Assembly: GCA_963776225.1 (NCBI GenBank)
Contig: CAVZLL010000003.1
Span: 248,001-312,000 of the forward strand
Direction: 5' to 3'
Length of the DNA stretch: 64,000 bases
From: Bog-756 sp963776225
GTDB lineage: Bacteria > Actinomycetota > Acidimicrobiia > Acidimicrobiales > RAAP-2
In this document: positions 41,875 through 49,135 of the stretch, one piece after another
How positions within the stretch are numbered: position 1 is the stretch's first letter
How the letters are laid out: each line of letters begins with the position of its first letter
Program-made: the position numbers and the translations under genes
The notes under the pieces: generated by a model
What the model saw: only the letters and a program-made list of their open reading frames with translations
What the model was told of the DNA's origin: nothing
Databases searched by the model: none

Positions 41875-42102
41875 ATGGTCTTCCTGGTCGACGGTTCTTC
41901 AGCCCGAGCCGTCGACGAGAAGGCCCGCCTCGATCGGCAGATCACGCTGGCAGTCGACCGAGGAGGACTCGACCTCGACGTGGCGACAGCGTTGGCCCAG
42001 CGGAAATTCGACGACAAGGTGCATAAGTTGGCCACGAGCGGCATGGTCGGCACCAAGCACGAGTTTCTCGGTCTCATGCTGCGGGACCTGGACGAGTCGT
42101 GA
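41875..42102 (+). CDS. small hypothetical protein
   Basis: 75 aa from ATG 41875, with AAGGAGAG upstream; the frame is open from 41839. Sequence is helical and charged: A-R-A-V-D-E-K-A-R-L-D-R-Q-I-T-L-A-V-D-R-G-G-L-D-L-D-V-A-T-A-L-A-Q-R. The R-Q-I-x-x-A...R-G-G-L-D-L-D segment resembles the Q-E-I-A...A-G-G-L/F-D module of the preceding gene, so it may be a diverged paralogue. Function unknown. Confidence 0.5.
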   Translation: MVFLVDGSSARAVDEKARLDRQITLAVDRGGLDLDVATALAQRKFDDKVHKLATSGMVGTKHEFLGLMLRDLDES

Positions 42103-42258
42103 GCCTCTACCGTTTCCGCCACCCGATCCGGCATCGGTGGATTCCTCGACGAGTGAGACGGGCACGAGCACGCTGGTGGCGTGTCAGGCACCTCCGGCCG
42201 TGACCGTCACCCGTACCCGTCCCACTGACCTGAGAGAATGTGTCCCCAAGGAGGTCAG

Positions 42259-42429
42259 ATGAACGTCAGCACCTTGGAAGCTCGACGAGCCGAGCTTGTC
42301 CGGCTACGGGCAGAGCGTCAGCGTGCGGCCGAGGCCGTCGGGGCAGCCAGCACCTTGCTCGACCACCTCGACCGGCGGTACGAGCAGGCCGTCGAGGAGT
42401 TCGATCAGCTCCGAACCGGCACCCGCTGA
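42259..42429 (+). CDS. small coiled-coil protein
   Basis: 56 aa from ATG 42259 with a strong AAGGAGG ribosome-binding site. Almost entirely helical heptads (L-E-A-R-R-A-E-L-V-R-L-R-A-E-R-Q-R-A-A-E, then L-L-D-H-L-D-R-R-Y-E-Q-A-V-E-E-F). No family recognised. The next gene begins 1 nt after its stop. Confidence 0.55.
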   Translation: MNVSTLEARRAELVRLRAERQRAAEAVGAASTLLDHLDRRYEQAVEEFDQLRTGTR

Positions 42430-42430
42430 C

Positions 42431-42745
42431 GTGCCGGTCACACCTGAGGCCCTGGAGACCGTTCGGAAGGTCGCAGCCGAGACAGCACGCATCCTGGCCG
42501 ACCCGGTCGAGAAGGCACGAGTCCTCCGTCTCATCCAGCACCAGGAGGAGGTCGAGGCCGGACTCATTCCAGCGTCATCGCCACCAGACTTCATCCGGGC
42601 CGACTGGGGCAAGGCCGAGGACCACGGCAACCGACCCGGCTGGTACGGCCCGAGTTGGGACCCCGAGGAAGCCCAACTCCGGGCCGAGGCGTACGCCGGT
42701 GACAGCACCCAGGACGATCACCGCTCCAAGCCGACAGATGACTGA
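42431..42745 (+). CDS. small hypothetical protein, phage-like module
   Basis: 104 aa from GTG 42431, directly after the preceding stop. A helical N-terminal half (T-P-E-A-L-E-T-V-R-K-V-A-A-E-T-A-R-I-L, R-V-L-R-L-I-Q-H-Q-E-E) and a Trp-containing C-terminal half (F-I-R-A-D-W-G-K, R-P-G-W-Y-G-P-S-W-D-P-E-E). No family recognised. Confidence 0.5.
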   Translation: MPVTPEALETVRKVAAETARILADPVEKARVLRLIQHQEEVEAGLIPASSPPDFIRADWGKAEDHGNRPGWYGPSWDPEEAQLRAEAYAGDSTQDDHRSKPTDD

Positions 42746-42772
42746 CACCGAGGACCCACATAGAAGTGTGTC

Positions 42773-43138
42773 ATGAGTGACGACGACAAGGCGCAACGCC
42801 ACGGATGGATCATCCTGGTGGCGGTGATCTTGGCCATGGTGGGGTTCACCTCTTGCCAAAACCAGCCGTCGGCTGTGCGCCAGATCAACTGCACAACTGG
42901 TGATTCCGAGAGTTGCTACTACACCGATTCCAACAAGCCCACGCCGCCCAGTCCCCAATCCGTGAGCTTCAATGGAATGACCGTGCCAACTGTCGGAGTG
43001 TTACCTCCCAGCTGTGCGATGTACACGGCCTGCACCTTTCTAGGCAACGTGGGCGTCTGGGCCGTATGGGACACCAACCCGAAAGGGACCTCCATGTTGG
43101 AGTCCACTTACGGTCCACCGAGTAGCTCTAGCGGATGA
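42773..43138 (+). CDS. hypothetical lipoprotein
   Basis: 121 aa. Short basic start, hydrophobic helix (I-I-L-V-A-V-I-L-A-M-V-G) and a lipobox-like F-T-S-C (Cys28), then an exported domain with four more Cys (N-C-T-T, S-C-Y-Y, S-C-A-M, A-C-T-F). The +1 residue is Cys followed by Q-N-Q. No family recognised. Its stop overlaps the start of the methyltransferase gene, which is unusual company for a lipoprotein. Confidence 0.55.
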   Translation: MSDDDKAQRHGWIILVAVILAMVGFTSCQNQPSAVRQINCTTGDSESCYYTDSNKPTPPSPQSVSFNGMTVPTVGVLPPSCAMYTACTFLGNVGVWAVWDTNPKGTSMLESTYGPPSSSSG

Positions 43139-44379
43139 TGACCGCAGGCACCTTTCCCAAAGTCCACCCGGTGGCGGAGCTGTTCCCTCTGATCCACGGA
43201 GCGGAGTTCGACGCCCTCGTCCAGTCGATCAGGAATGAGGGGCTGGAGCACCCAGTGATGCTGGCCCCAGACGGGACGCTCCTGGATGGCCGAAATCGGC
43301 TCCGAGCTTGTCACGAGGCAGGCGTCAAACCTCGGTACAAGACCTACAAGGGCTCCGATCCGGCAGCGTTCATAATCCGGGTGAACATTCACCGCCGACA
43401 CCTGACGACCGGGCAACGGTCGTTCCTGGCCTTGGAGACGCTGGCGTTCTACGAACAGGAAGCTGCGAAGCGTCAGGCTCAGGCCAAGGGCCGATCCCGT
43501 GGCACGAAGCAGGCTTCTGTCATGGCAGATTTGCCAGAACAGTCGGCCGGGAATGCCCGTGACCAGGCGGCGGCGACCGTCGGAGTGTCAGGTCGAGCAG
43601 TCCAGCAAGCCAAGCGTCTGGCGAAAGACGCCCCTGACCTGGCCGATGAGGTGCGTTCGGGCCAGCTGACCCTGGACGCTGCTGACAGGCAGTTGACCCG
43701 TCGACTGAGCAATCAGCAAGAGAGGGACACCCGCCTCATCACTTTGGACAGCACCGTCGCCGATGCCGAGGGTGGGACGTGGAAAATGCTCCATGGTGAC
43801 TTCCGTGACCGCCTGGCCGACCTCGGCGATGAGTCGGTCGACGCCATCGTGACCGACCCGCCTTATGCTGCTGAGTTCCTTCCTCTGTGGTCGGATGTGG
43901 CAAAGCACGCAGCACGGCTGTTGAAGCCGCAGGGCTTACTGATGGGCCTTACCGGCCAGATATTCCTACCGGAGGTGCTGGAGCGTCTCGGAGAGCACCT
44001 GCAGTACGGCTGGGTCTACGCCCAGACGATGTGCGGTCCGAATAGCCGAATCATGGGGAGGCACGTGTACCAGAGTTGGAAGCCCTGGGTGGTCCACAGC
44101 AAGGGAGCGTGGCCGTCCGGGAGCATTGACTGGCACAGTGACTCGGTCGTCTCGTCAGCACCTGCCAAGGAATTTCGGTGGCAGCAGGATGCCGACACGG
44201 CTGCGTACCTCGTAGAGCGACTGACGACCCCTGGAGCACTCATAGTCGATCCGTTAGCGGGGCACGGGACCTACGGCTGTGCAGCTGTTGCCGGAGGTCG
44301 GCATTTCATTGGCGTCGAGGCGGACGCTGGCCGCTTTGCCAAGGCCGTGGAAGCCCTGGAGGACCAGGACGAGGGCTAG
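43135..44379 (+). CDS. ParB-domain DNA methyltransferase fusion
   Basis: 414 aa. Residues about 10-110 form a ParB/Srx-type domain (L-F-P-L-I-H-G-A-E-F-D-A-L-V-Q-S-I-R, E-H-P-V-M-L, D-G-R-N-R at 52-56), then an HTH-like helix pair. The methyltransferase domain has the catalytic DPPY at 241-244 (D-A-I-V-T-D-P-P-Y) and the SAM-binding motif D-P-L-A-G-H-G-T-Y-G near the C-terminus; motif IV before motif I is the beta-class order (N6-adenine or N4-cytosine). Typical of phages and mobile elements, often an orphan methylase. The start is ATG 43135 or 43138. Confidence 0.88.
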   Translation: MMTAGTFPKVHPVAELFPLIHGAEFDALVQSIRNEGLEHPVMLAPDGTLLDGRNRLRACHEAGVKPRYKTYKGSDPAAFIIRVNIHRRHLTTGQRSFLALETLAFYEQEAAKRQAQAKGRSRGTKQASVMADLPEQSAGNARDQAAATVGVSGRAVQQAKRLAKDAPDLADEVRSGQLTLDAADRQLTRRLSNQQERDTRLITLDSTVADAEGGTWKMLHGDFRDRLADLGDESVDAIVTDPPYAAEFLPLWSDVAKHAARLLKPQGLLMGLTGQIFLPEVLERLGEHLQYGWVYAQTMCGPNSRIMGRHVYQSWKPWVVHSKGAWPSGSIDWHSDSVVSSAPAKEFRWQQDADTAAYLVERLTTPGALIVDPLAGHGTYGCAAVAGGRHFIGVEADAGRFAKAVEALEDQDEG

Positions 44380-44413
44380 GGCACTGGTTCGACGGACGCC
44401 CGTTGGCCCTAGC
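44375..44413 (+). terminator. hairpin after the methyltransferase gene
   Basis: GCTAGGGC (44375-44382) and GCCCTAGC (44406-44413) are exact reverse complements around the gene's stop codon, with a 23-nt loop. Probably a weak terminator of the phage-like run. Confidence 0.4.
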
Positions 44414-44533
44414 GTCGGCTAACGGATCAGAGGAGCGTCAGATCGACCTCGACACGACGCTGGTTGGAAGTGATAGGTATTTCTGGGAGCTGGGGATGCT
44501 CTCGGCTTAGCGTGAATGAGAAGGCGGGTCCAG

Positions 44534-45673
44534 ATGCGTATTAGAAACGGTCCGGTAATCGTGGGGATGGGTCTTGCAGGCGCTCTCATCCTCGGGGGGG
44601 CCGACTATGGGACTGTGCAGCCTGCCGGGGCGGCTGGGGCGACAGCCGTCGCCGTCGCCGCCGGGGATTTCAGCACCTGTGCGGTGCTCACCAGAGGGAC
44701 GGTGAAGTGCTGGGGATACAACTACTACGGCGAGCTGGGCGACGGAACGACCACCAACTCTTCGGTCCCAATGGCTGTCAAGGGGTTGGGCGGAGTGACC
44801 GCCATCTCCGCCGGGACAGACCACAACTGTGTCCTGCTTACGACGGGGACCGTCAGTTGTTGGGGAGACAACGCCGAGGGTCAACTGGGCAACGGCACCG
44901 CTACCAACTCTTCGGTCCCGGTGGCTGTCACGGGACTGAGCGGAGTGACGGCCATCTTCGCCGGAGGTTTAGAGACTTGCGCACTGCTCTCCACGGGCAC
45001 GGTCGAGTGTTGGGGAGAGAATCCGGGGAACGGCACCTCGGATTCTTCGGTCCCAGTGGCGGTCAAGGGGCTGAGTGGGGTAACCGCCATCTCTGTCGGG
45101 CCATTCGACGCCTGTGCGGTGCTCACCACCAAGGCGGCCAAGTGTTGGGGAGCCAACCTGTATGGCGAGCTGGGCAATGACCACATCCGTGACGGCTATT
45201 CGACATTGGTCCCAGTGGCCGTCACGCTGCTCAGCGGGTTGACCACCATCTTTGCCGGGAACGGTTTTACCTGTGTGGTGCTCACCACGAAGGCGGCCAA
45301 GTGCTGGGGATACAACTACCACGGCGAGATGGGCGACGGAACGACCACCAACTCCTCGGTCCCAATGGCTGTCAAGGGGTTGAGCCAGGTGAGGGCCATC
45401 TCCGGCGGAGGTCTGCACACATGTGCACTGCTGACCACGGGGACGGTCACTTGCTGGGGGGATGTACACCTGCCCAACGGCCACACCACCGGGTCTTCGG
45501 TCCCGGTGGCTGTCACGGGACTGAGCGGAGTGACGGCCATCTCCGCCGGGACATACCACAACTGTGCCCGGCTCACGGCGGGGACGGTCAAATGCTGGGG
45601 AGCCAACAACTTCGGCCAGCTTGGCAACGGCACCACCACCGGTTCGTCCGTCCCAATAAGTGTCGGACTATAG
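44534..45673 (+). CDS. secreted RCC1-repeat (beta-propeller) protein
   Basis: 379 aa. Signal/anchor helix ending LGGADYGTVQPAGAAG, then seven RCC1-type repeats of about 50 residues, each with a core like T-C-A-V-L-T-x-G-T-V-K-C-W-G-x-N and G-x-L-G-x-G-T-T-T-N-S-S-V-P-V-A-V. Seven repeats make one closed propeller. Two Cys per repeat, about 12 residues apart, suggest disulfides on the outside of the cell. ATG 44516 is upstream in frame, but 44534 aligns with the pentapeptide-repeat protein at 57950. Some repeats are nearly identical at DNA level (44700-44780 against 45297-45380), pointing to recent duplication. Confidence 0.88.
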   Translation: MRIRNGPVIVGMGLAGALILGGADYGTVQPAGAAGATAVAVAAGDFSTCAVLTRGTVKCWGYNYYGELGDGTTTNSSVPMAVKGLGGVTAISAGTDHNCVLLTTGTVSCWGDNAEGQLGNGTATNSSVPVAVTGLSGVTAIFAGGLETCALLSTGTVECWGENPGNGTSDSSVPVAVKGLSGVTAISVGPFDACAVLTTKAAKCWGANLYGELGNDHIRDGYSTLVPVAVTLLSGLTTIFAGNGFTCVVLTTKAAKCWGYNYHGEMGDGTTTNSSVPMAVKGLSQVRAISGGGLHTCALLTTGTVTCWGDVHLPNGHTTGSSVPVAVTGLSGVTAISAGTYHNCARLTAGTVKCWGANNFGQLGNGTTTGSSVPISVGL

Positions 45674-45781
45674 GTGAGAGTTGGGGAGCTGCTGGTCACC
45701 CTCGCCCGAGAGACACGGACGGGGCGAACGTCCTCTAGGCCCTCGACGTGCCCGCCGCAGGACCTACAGTCGGTGGCTCTA

Positions 45782-47128
45782 TGAATCGCCCCGGGTTCCA
45801 TGACTGCTCGGGCTATTGGGTAACCACCTCGAGGGCGGCTCCTGTTTGACGGTAGTAGACGGCTTCGAACTCTGCAGGGGTCACGTAGGAGTTGTCCTCG
45901 GTGATCTCGCCGTGGAGCCTGCGGTGGTTGAACCAGTCGATGTAGCCCAAGGTGGCGAACTCGACGTCGTCGAGGCCCTTCCAGGGACCCTTGGGGTAGA
46001 TGAGTTCCCACTTGTAGAGGCCGTTGAAGCTCTCGGCCATGGCGTTATCGTATGAATCGCCGCGTGAGCCGACGGAGGCGACGATGTCGTTGTCGGCCAG
46101 GCGCTCAGAGTAGCGAATGGACAAATATTGCACGCCCCTGTCGGAGTGGTGCACCAGGCCATCGAGGACTTGACCTGCTCGGGTTCGGTTCCACACCGCC
46201 ATCTCCAAGGCATCGATGGCGAGATCCGAACGCAAGGAGTTCGAGAGCTGCCAGCCGACGACCGTCCGCGAGTACACGTCGATGATGAACGCGGCGTAGA
46301 CCCAGCCGGCGTGGGTCTTCACGTAGGTGAGATCAGCCACCCAGAGCCGGTTGGGTGCCGGCGCGCTGAACTGGCGCTCGACCAGGTCACTGGGCCGGTG
46401 CTGACGCTCGTCCGAACGGGTGGTGATCTTGTAGGCCCGGCCGCGCCGGACACCAGAGAGGCCCAGGTCACGCATCAATCGTTCCACGGTGCAGCGGGCC
46501 ACCCTGGTGCCCTCCCGGTTGAGCTGGGCCCAGACCTTGTCCGCCCCATAGACATCGAGGTTCTCGGCGTGGACCCGGGCGATCTCGACCTTGAGCACTT
46601 CGTCGCGGATGGCCCGAGCGCACGGCGGTCGCTTCTTGGCCACCCAAAAGGTGTTCGGGGCGATCTTGCATCCGTGCTCGCTGAGCACCCGGCAGATCGG
46701 CTCGACCCCGAAGCGGCCCCGGTGGGCGTCGATGAAGGCCACTATCTCGGCAGTCGCGGGTCGAGCTCCCGCCGCAAAGAAAGCCGAGGCCGCCTTCAAG
46801 ATCTCATTGGCCCGGCGCAGCTCGGTGTTCTCTTTTTCCAGCTCTTTCATCCGGGCCCGTTCGTCGGTGGTGAGCCCGGGCCGCTGTCCGGCGTCGGTCT
46901 CAGCCCGCCGCACCCAGATCCGCAGCGTCTCGTGGTTGATCGACAGCTTCGCCGAGATCGACTCGATGGCCTTCCACTGCGATGGGTACTCGTCCTGGTG
47001 GTCGAAGACCATCCGCACCGCTCGCTCCCGGACCTCGGGCGGGTAGGGCGGTCGAGGATTCCTCTTTCGCTCTGACATGGCTCCATCCTCTCAAGAGAAG
47101 GAGCAGTCACCAATCCCGGGGCGATTCA
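45782..47128 (-). mobile_element. IS3-family insertion sequence, complete
   Basis: 1347 bp. The terminal inverted repeats are 28 bp: both ends begin TGAATCGCCCCGGG and finish GACTGCTC, differing only in the middle six bases. The element is flanked by the 3-bp direct repeat CTA (45779-45781 and 47129-47131), the expected target duplication. It carries one transposase gene and sits between the RCC1 gene and the XRE regulator without visibly breaking a gene. Confidence 0.95.
45813..47078 (-). CDS. IS3-family transposase, single reading frame
   Basis: 421 aa. The N-terminal HTH and leucine-zipper part (P-P-E-V-R-E-R-A-V-R-M-V-F, I-S-A-K-L-S-I-N-H-E-T-L-R-I-W, E-L-E-K-E-N-T-E-L-R-R-A-N-E-I-L-K) is OrfA-like. 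It runs without a break into the HTH_21 and rve integrase domain with D-D-E residues in WVADLTYV, HHSDRGVQY and E-S-F-N-G-L-Y-K-W-E. Most IS3 elements need a -1 frameshift to join these; here OrfA and OrfB are fused in frame. Apparently intact and active. Confidence 0.96.
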   Translation of the reverse strand: MSERKRNPRPPYPPEVRERAVRMVFDHQDEYPSQWKAIESISAKLSINHETLRIWVRRAETDAGQRPGLTTDERARMKELEKENTELRRANEILKAASAFFAAGARPATAEIVAFIDAHRGRFGVEPICRVLSEHGCKIAPNTFWVAKKRPPCARAIRDEVLKVEIARVHAENLDVYGADKVWAQLNREGTRVARCTVERLMRDLGLSGVRRGRAYKITTRSDERQHRPSDLVERQFSAPAPNRLWVADLTYVKTHAGWVYAAFIIDVYSRTVVGWQLSNSLRSDLAIDALEMAVWNRTRAGQVLDGLVHHSDRGVQYLSIRYSERLADNDIVASVGSRGDSYDNAMAESFNGLYKWELIYPKGPWKGLDDVEFATLGYIDWFNHRRLHGEITEDNSYVTPAEFEAVYYRQTGAALEVVTQ

Positions 47129-47152
47129 CTATGTCGAAGGATCGGCCAAAGC

Positions 47153-47407
47153 CTACGAGCGTCCCTTGGTGGCCTGTAGCCCCATGACAAGCTCGCTCAG
47201 GTCGACATCGAGGGCTGTAGCAAGTCTGGCCATTAGGTCGAGTGAGGGGTTCCGCCGACCGGCCTCCAAGCTGGCGATGTAGGTCCGGTTGATCGAAGCT
47301 CGACTAGCAAGGACCTCCTGCGAGAGACCGAGCCGGTGGCGATGGGTGCGGACTCGGTCGCCAAACTCGACTTGCCTGGCACTCTTACCTTTGTCCGTTC
47401 CTCCCAC
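47153..47407 (-). CDS. XRE-family helix-turn-helix regulator
   Basis: 84 aa. A full lambda-repressor-type HTH: F-G-D-R-V-R-T-H-R-H-R-L-G-L-S-Q-E-V-L-A, RASINRTYIASLEAGRRNPS, L-D-L-M-A-R-L-A-T-A-L-D-V-D-L-S-E-L. Size and content match restriction-modification controller proteins, although the linked R-M genes are 2 kb away. GTG start at 47407. A palindrome (47434-47448) lies just upstream, so autoregulation is likely; the gene at 47517 diverges from the same region. Confidence 0.85.
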   Translation of the reverse strand: MGGTDKGKSARQVEFGDRVRTHRHRLGLSQEVLASRASINRTYIASLEAGRRNPSLDLMARLATALDVDLSELVMGLQATKGRS

Positions 47408-47433
47408 ACGGGAAGTCCACTCCTGGACCTAGT

Positions 47434-47453
47434 TCGGGTCACCCGAATCGGGA
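47434..47453. promoter_or_regulatory. overlapping palindromes, probable XRE operator
   Basis: TTCGGGT-C-ACCCGAA (47434-47448) is a perfect 7-bp inverted repeat with one central base. It overlaps CCCGA-A-TCGGG (47443-47453). Both lie between the divergent XRE gene and the gene at 47517, so one regulator could control both directions. Confidence 0.6.
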
Positions 47454-47516
47454 TAACGTTTTCCAACTGGCAGGTGCGCTGAGCACGGCCTTGGCCGAAG
47501 AAGGGAGGGGGTCGCC

Positions 47517-48062
47517 GTGGAGGTGTCGTACAAAAACATGCTGGTGATAACAGAACTCGCTCGGCCTGATCAGTTGCCTGTCGGCGACGCTGCCTTGCTG
47601 GCGAGCAAGGTGGAAGAGTGCGCCCCGTACATCGGTTCGTGGGGAAAGCAAGAGGACTTCTGGAACGCCATTTCGGTCAAGGATTTTCCACACCAAATGG
47701 TTCCAGCACTCCCTGTTGGTGACGACGGTCTAGCGAACTGGATTCTGTCTCAGCTCCCTGCTCCGACAGAACGCTCCAAGAGCGTGCAGAAGGCGGTCCA
47801 GTCCATGGCCAAGCATGTCGACGGGTTTCTCGGTCTAGCTCAACGGGATGGGGTGATCGAGGACGCAACGGTGCCTTTGACGATTCTCCGCCACCTCTTC
47901 CAAGCGGCCTCCGGCGGACTGGTTATCGTCGTGGCCACCTATTCGGCAGAGTTGCCGCTGAGCACCCAGTCCAGCGCCTTCACCTGTGGACTCGCTGCTA
48001 TCACCGAAGCCTCCAGTGCGTTACGAAAGCAACTTGCTGGCAAGTTGCCTGGGTGCAACTAG
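47517..48062 (+). CDS. hypothetical protein in the defence block
   Basis: 181 aa from GTG 47517, with GGGAGGGGG upstream. Soluble, mostly helical, no family recognised. A hydrophobic stretch near the end (G-G-L-V-I-V-V-A-T-Y-S-A-E-L-P) looks buried rather than membrane-spanning. It diverges from the XRE regulator across the palindromic operator and is 136 nt before the GIY-YIG gene, so it may be a regulated part of the defence cassette. Confidence 0.6.
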   Translation: MEVSYKNMLVITELARPDQLPVGDAALLASKVEECAPYIGSWGKQEDFWNAISVKDFPHQMVPALPVGDDGLANWILSQLPAPTERSKSVQKAVQSMAKHVDGFLGLAQRDGVIEDATVPLTILRHLFQAASGGLVIVVATYSAELPLSTQSSAFTCGLAAITEASSALRKQLAGKLPGCN

Positions 48063-48184
48063 GACAGGTCCGGGGACAGATGACCAAGCCGCAACCCCTT
48101 CCGTCCCACTGGCTGACCATCCACGACAAGGGGGTATTACGAGCACCGTTGACTAGTCGGACGATAGCTGAAGTCACCCGCTGC

Positions 48185-48190
48185 TACTTT
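48185..48190 (+). promoter_or_regulatory. -10 element TACTTT of a probable leaderless transcript
   Basis: TACTTT ends 7 nt before ATG 48198 and no Shine-Dalgarno lies between. It supports ATG 48198 as the start of the GIY-YIG gene. Confidence 0.5.
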
Positions 48191-48197
48191 CTCAGTG

Positions 48198-49070
48198 ATG
48201 CCCGACCCTCTCGGCACGTCGATCCGACTCTTCCTAGCTGAGGGCACCCCGGATGGCCTCTGGGTGGTGGAGAAGTCGAACTGGACGGGTGTGGCGCTGA
48301 TGGCTCCTAGGTCCCGCTACGCCACGCTGCGAAGTCGCTCCGAACTGGACGGTCCAGGCGTCTACTTGCTGACTGGACCTGCCGAGACCGGCACCAAGTC
48401 AGCTCGCATCTACGTTGGCGAAACGGATGTCCTCCGGGAACGGCTCGACAGCCATCAGAAGAACAAGGACTTCTGGACGAAGGTCATCGTCTTCACCGCC
48501 AAGGACGCCAACCTGAATAAGGCACACGTCCGGTACTTGGAATCCCGCCTACTTGCTATCGCCGCCGAAGCCAACCGGGCCGAGTTGGACAACAGCACCG
48601 GGTCAGCCCTGCCAGGGCTGTCAGAGGCCGACAGAGCAGACATGGAGTCCTTCCTGACCGACATGCTGTTGATCTACCCGGTTCTGGGCGTGGCCGCCTT
48701 CGACCGCCGTGGGGAGGCAGGTCCCAAGGAAACCCACGCTGAACGTCTCTACCTGACGATGAAGGGGACCAAGGCCGAGGGCAGCGAGGTCGCCGATGGG
48801 TTCCTCGTCTACAAGGACTCGTTGGCTCGGCCAGATGCTGTCCCTTCCATCCACCTCTACGGTGCCGACTTGCGGGAATCCATGCTTGTCGAGGGCATCT
48901 TCGTTCGTGACGGGGACCACCTCCGCCTGACCCAAGATCACCTGTTCAGTTCACCGTCCACCGCAGCGATGGTGCTGCTCGGCAGAACATCCAACGGGCG
49001 GAAGGAATGGAAGAACGTTGCGGGCGTGTCACTGAAGGAGTTGCAGGAGCGGGCGCTGGAGGAGGGCTAG
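48198..49070 (+). CDS. GIY-YIG nuclease family protein with DUF4357
   Basis: 290 aa. The GIY-YIG half appears as G-P-G-V-Y-L-L-T-G-P and A-R-I-Y-V-G-E-T-D-V-L-R-E-R-L, with the helix K-D-F-W-T-K-V-I-V-F and N-K-A-H-V-R-Y-L-E-S-R-L (conserved Glu). The C-terminal DUF4357 reads A-A-M-V-L-L-G-R-T-S-N-G-R-K-E-W-K-N-V-A-G-V-S-L-K-E-L. This pairing is common next to type I restriction-modification loci and is thought to be a nuclease of unknown target. Intact, on the opposite strand to and convergent with hsdM. Confidence 0.85.
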   Translation: MPDPLGTSIRLFLAEGTPDGLWVVEKSNWTGVALMAPRSRYATLRSRSELDGPGVYLLTGPAETGTKSARIYVGETDVLRERLDSHQKNKDFWTKVIVFTAKDANLNKAHVRYLESRLLAIAAEANRAELDNSTGSALPGLSEADRADMESFLTDMLLIYPVLGVAAFDRRGEAGPKETHAERLYLTMKGTKAEGSEVADGFLVYKDSLARPDAVPSIHLYGADLRESMLVEGIFVRDGDHLRLTQDHLFSSPSTAAMVLLGRTSNGRKEWKNVAGVSLKELQERALEEG

Positions 49071-49135
49071 ATACTGGTCCCCGGTTCAGCGGCAGCCGGA
49101 GCCTTCAGCCAGACCCCTTGGGCGTCGGTTCGTCG

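Noticed and set aside
41760..42026. Short frame starting V-N-R-Y-T-P-K-Q-T-P-T-M-D-N-L
   Set aside because: The first 25 residues resemble the start of the previous gene, but after the inverted repeat the frame becomes Arg-rich shadow of the gene at 41875. Not annotated as a gene.
45813..47078. Programmed -1 frameshift in the IS3 transposase
   Set aside because: No shift is needed; the HTH and integrase parts are already in one frame.
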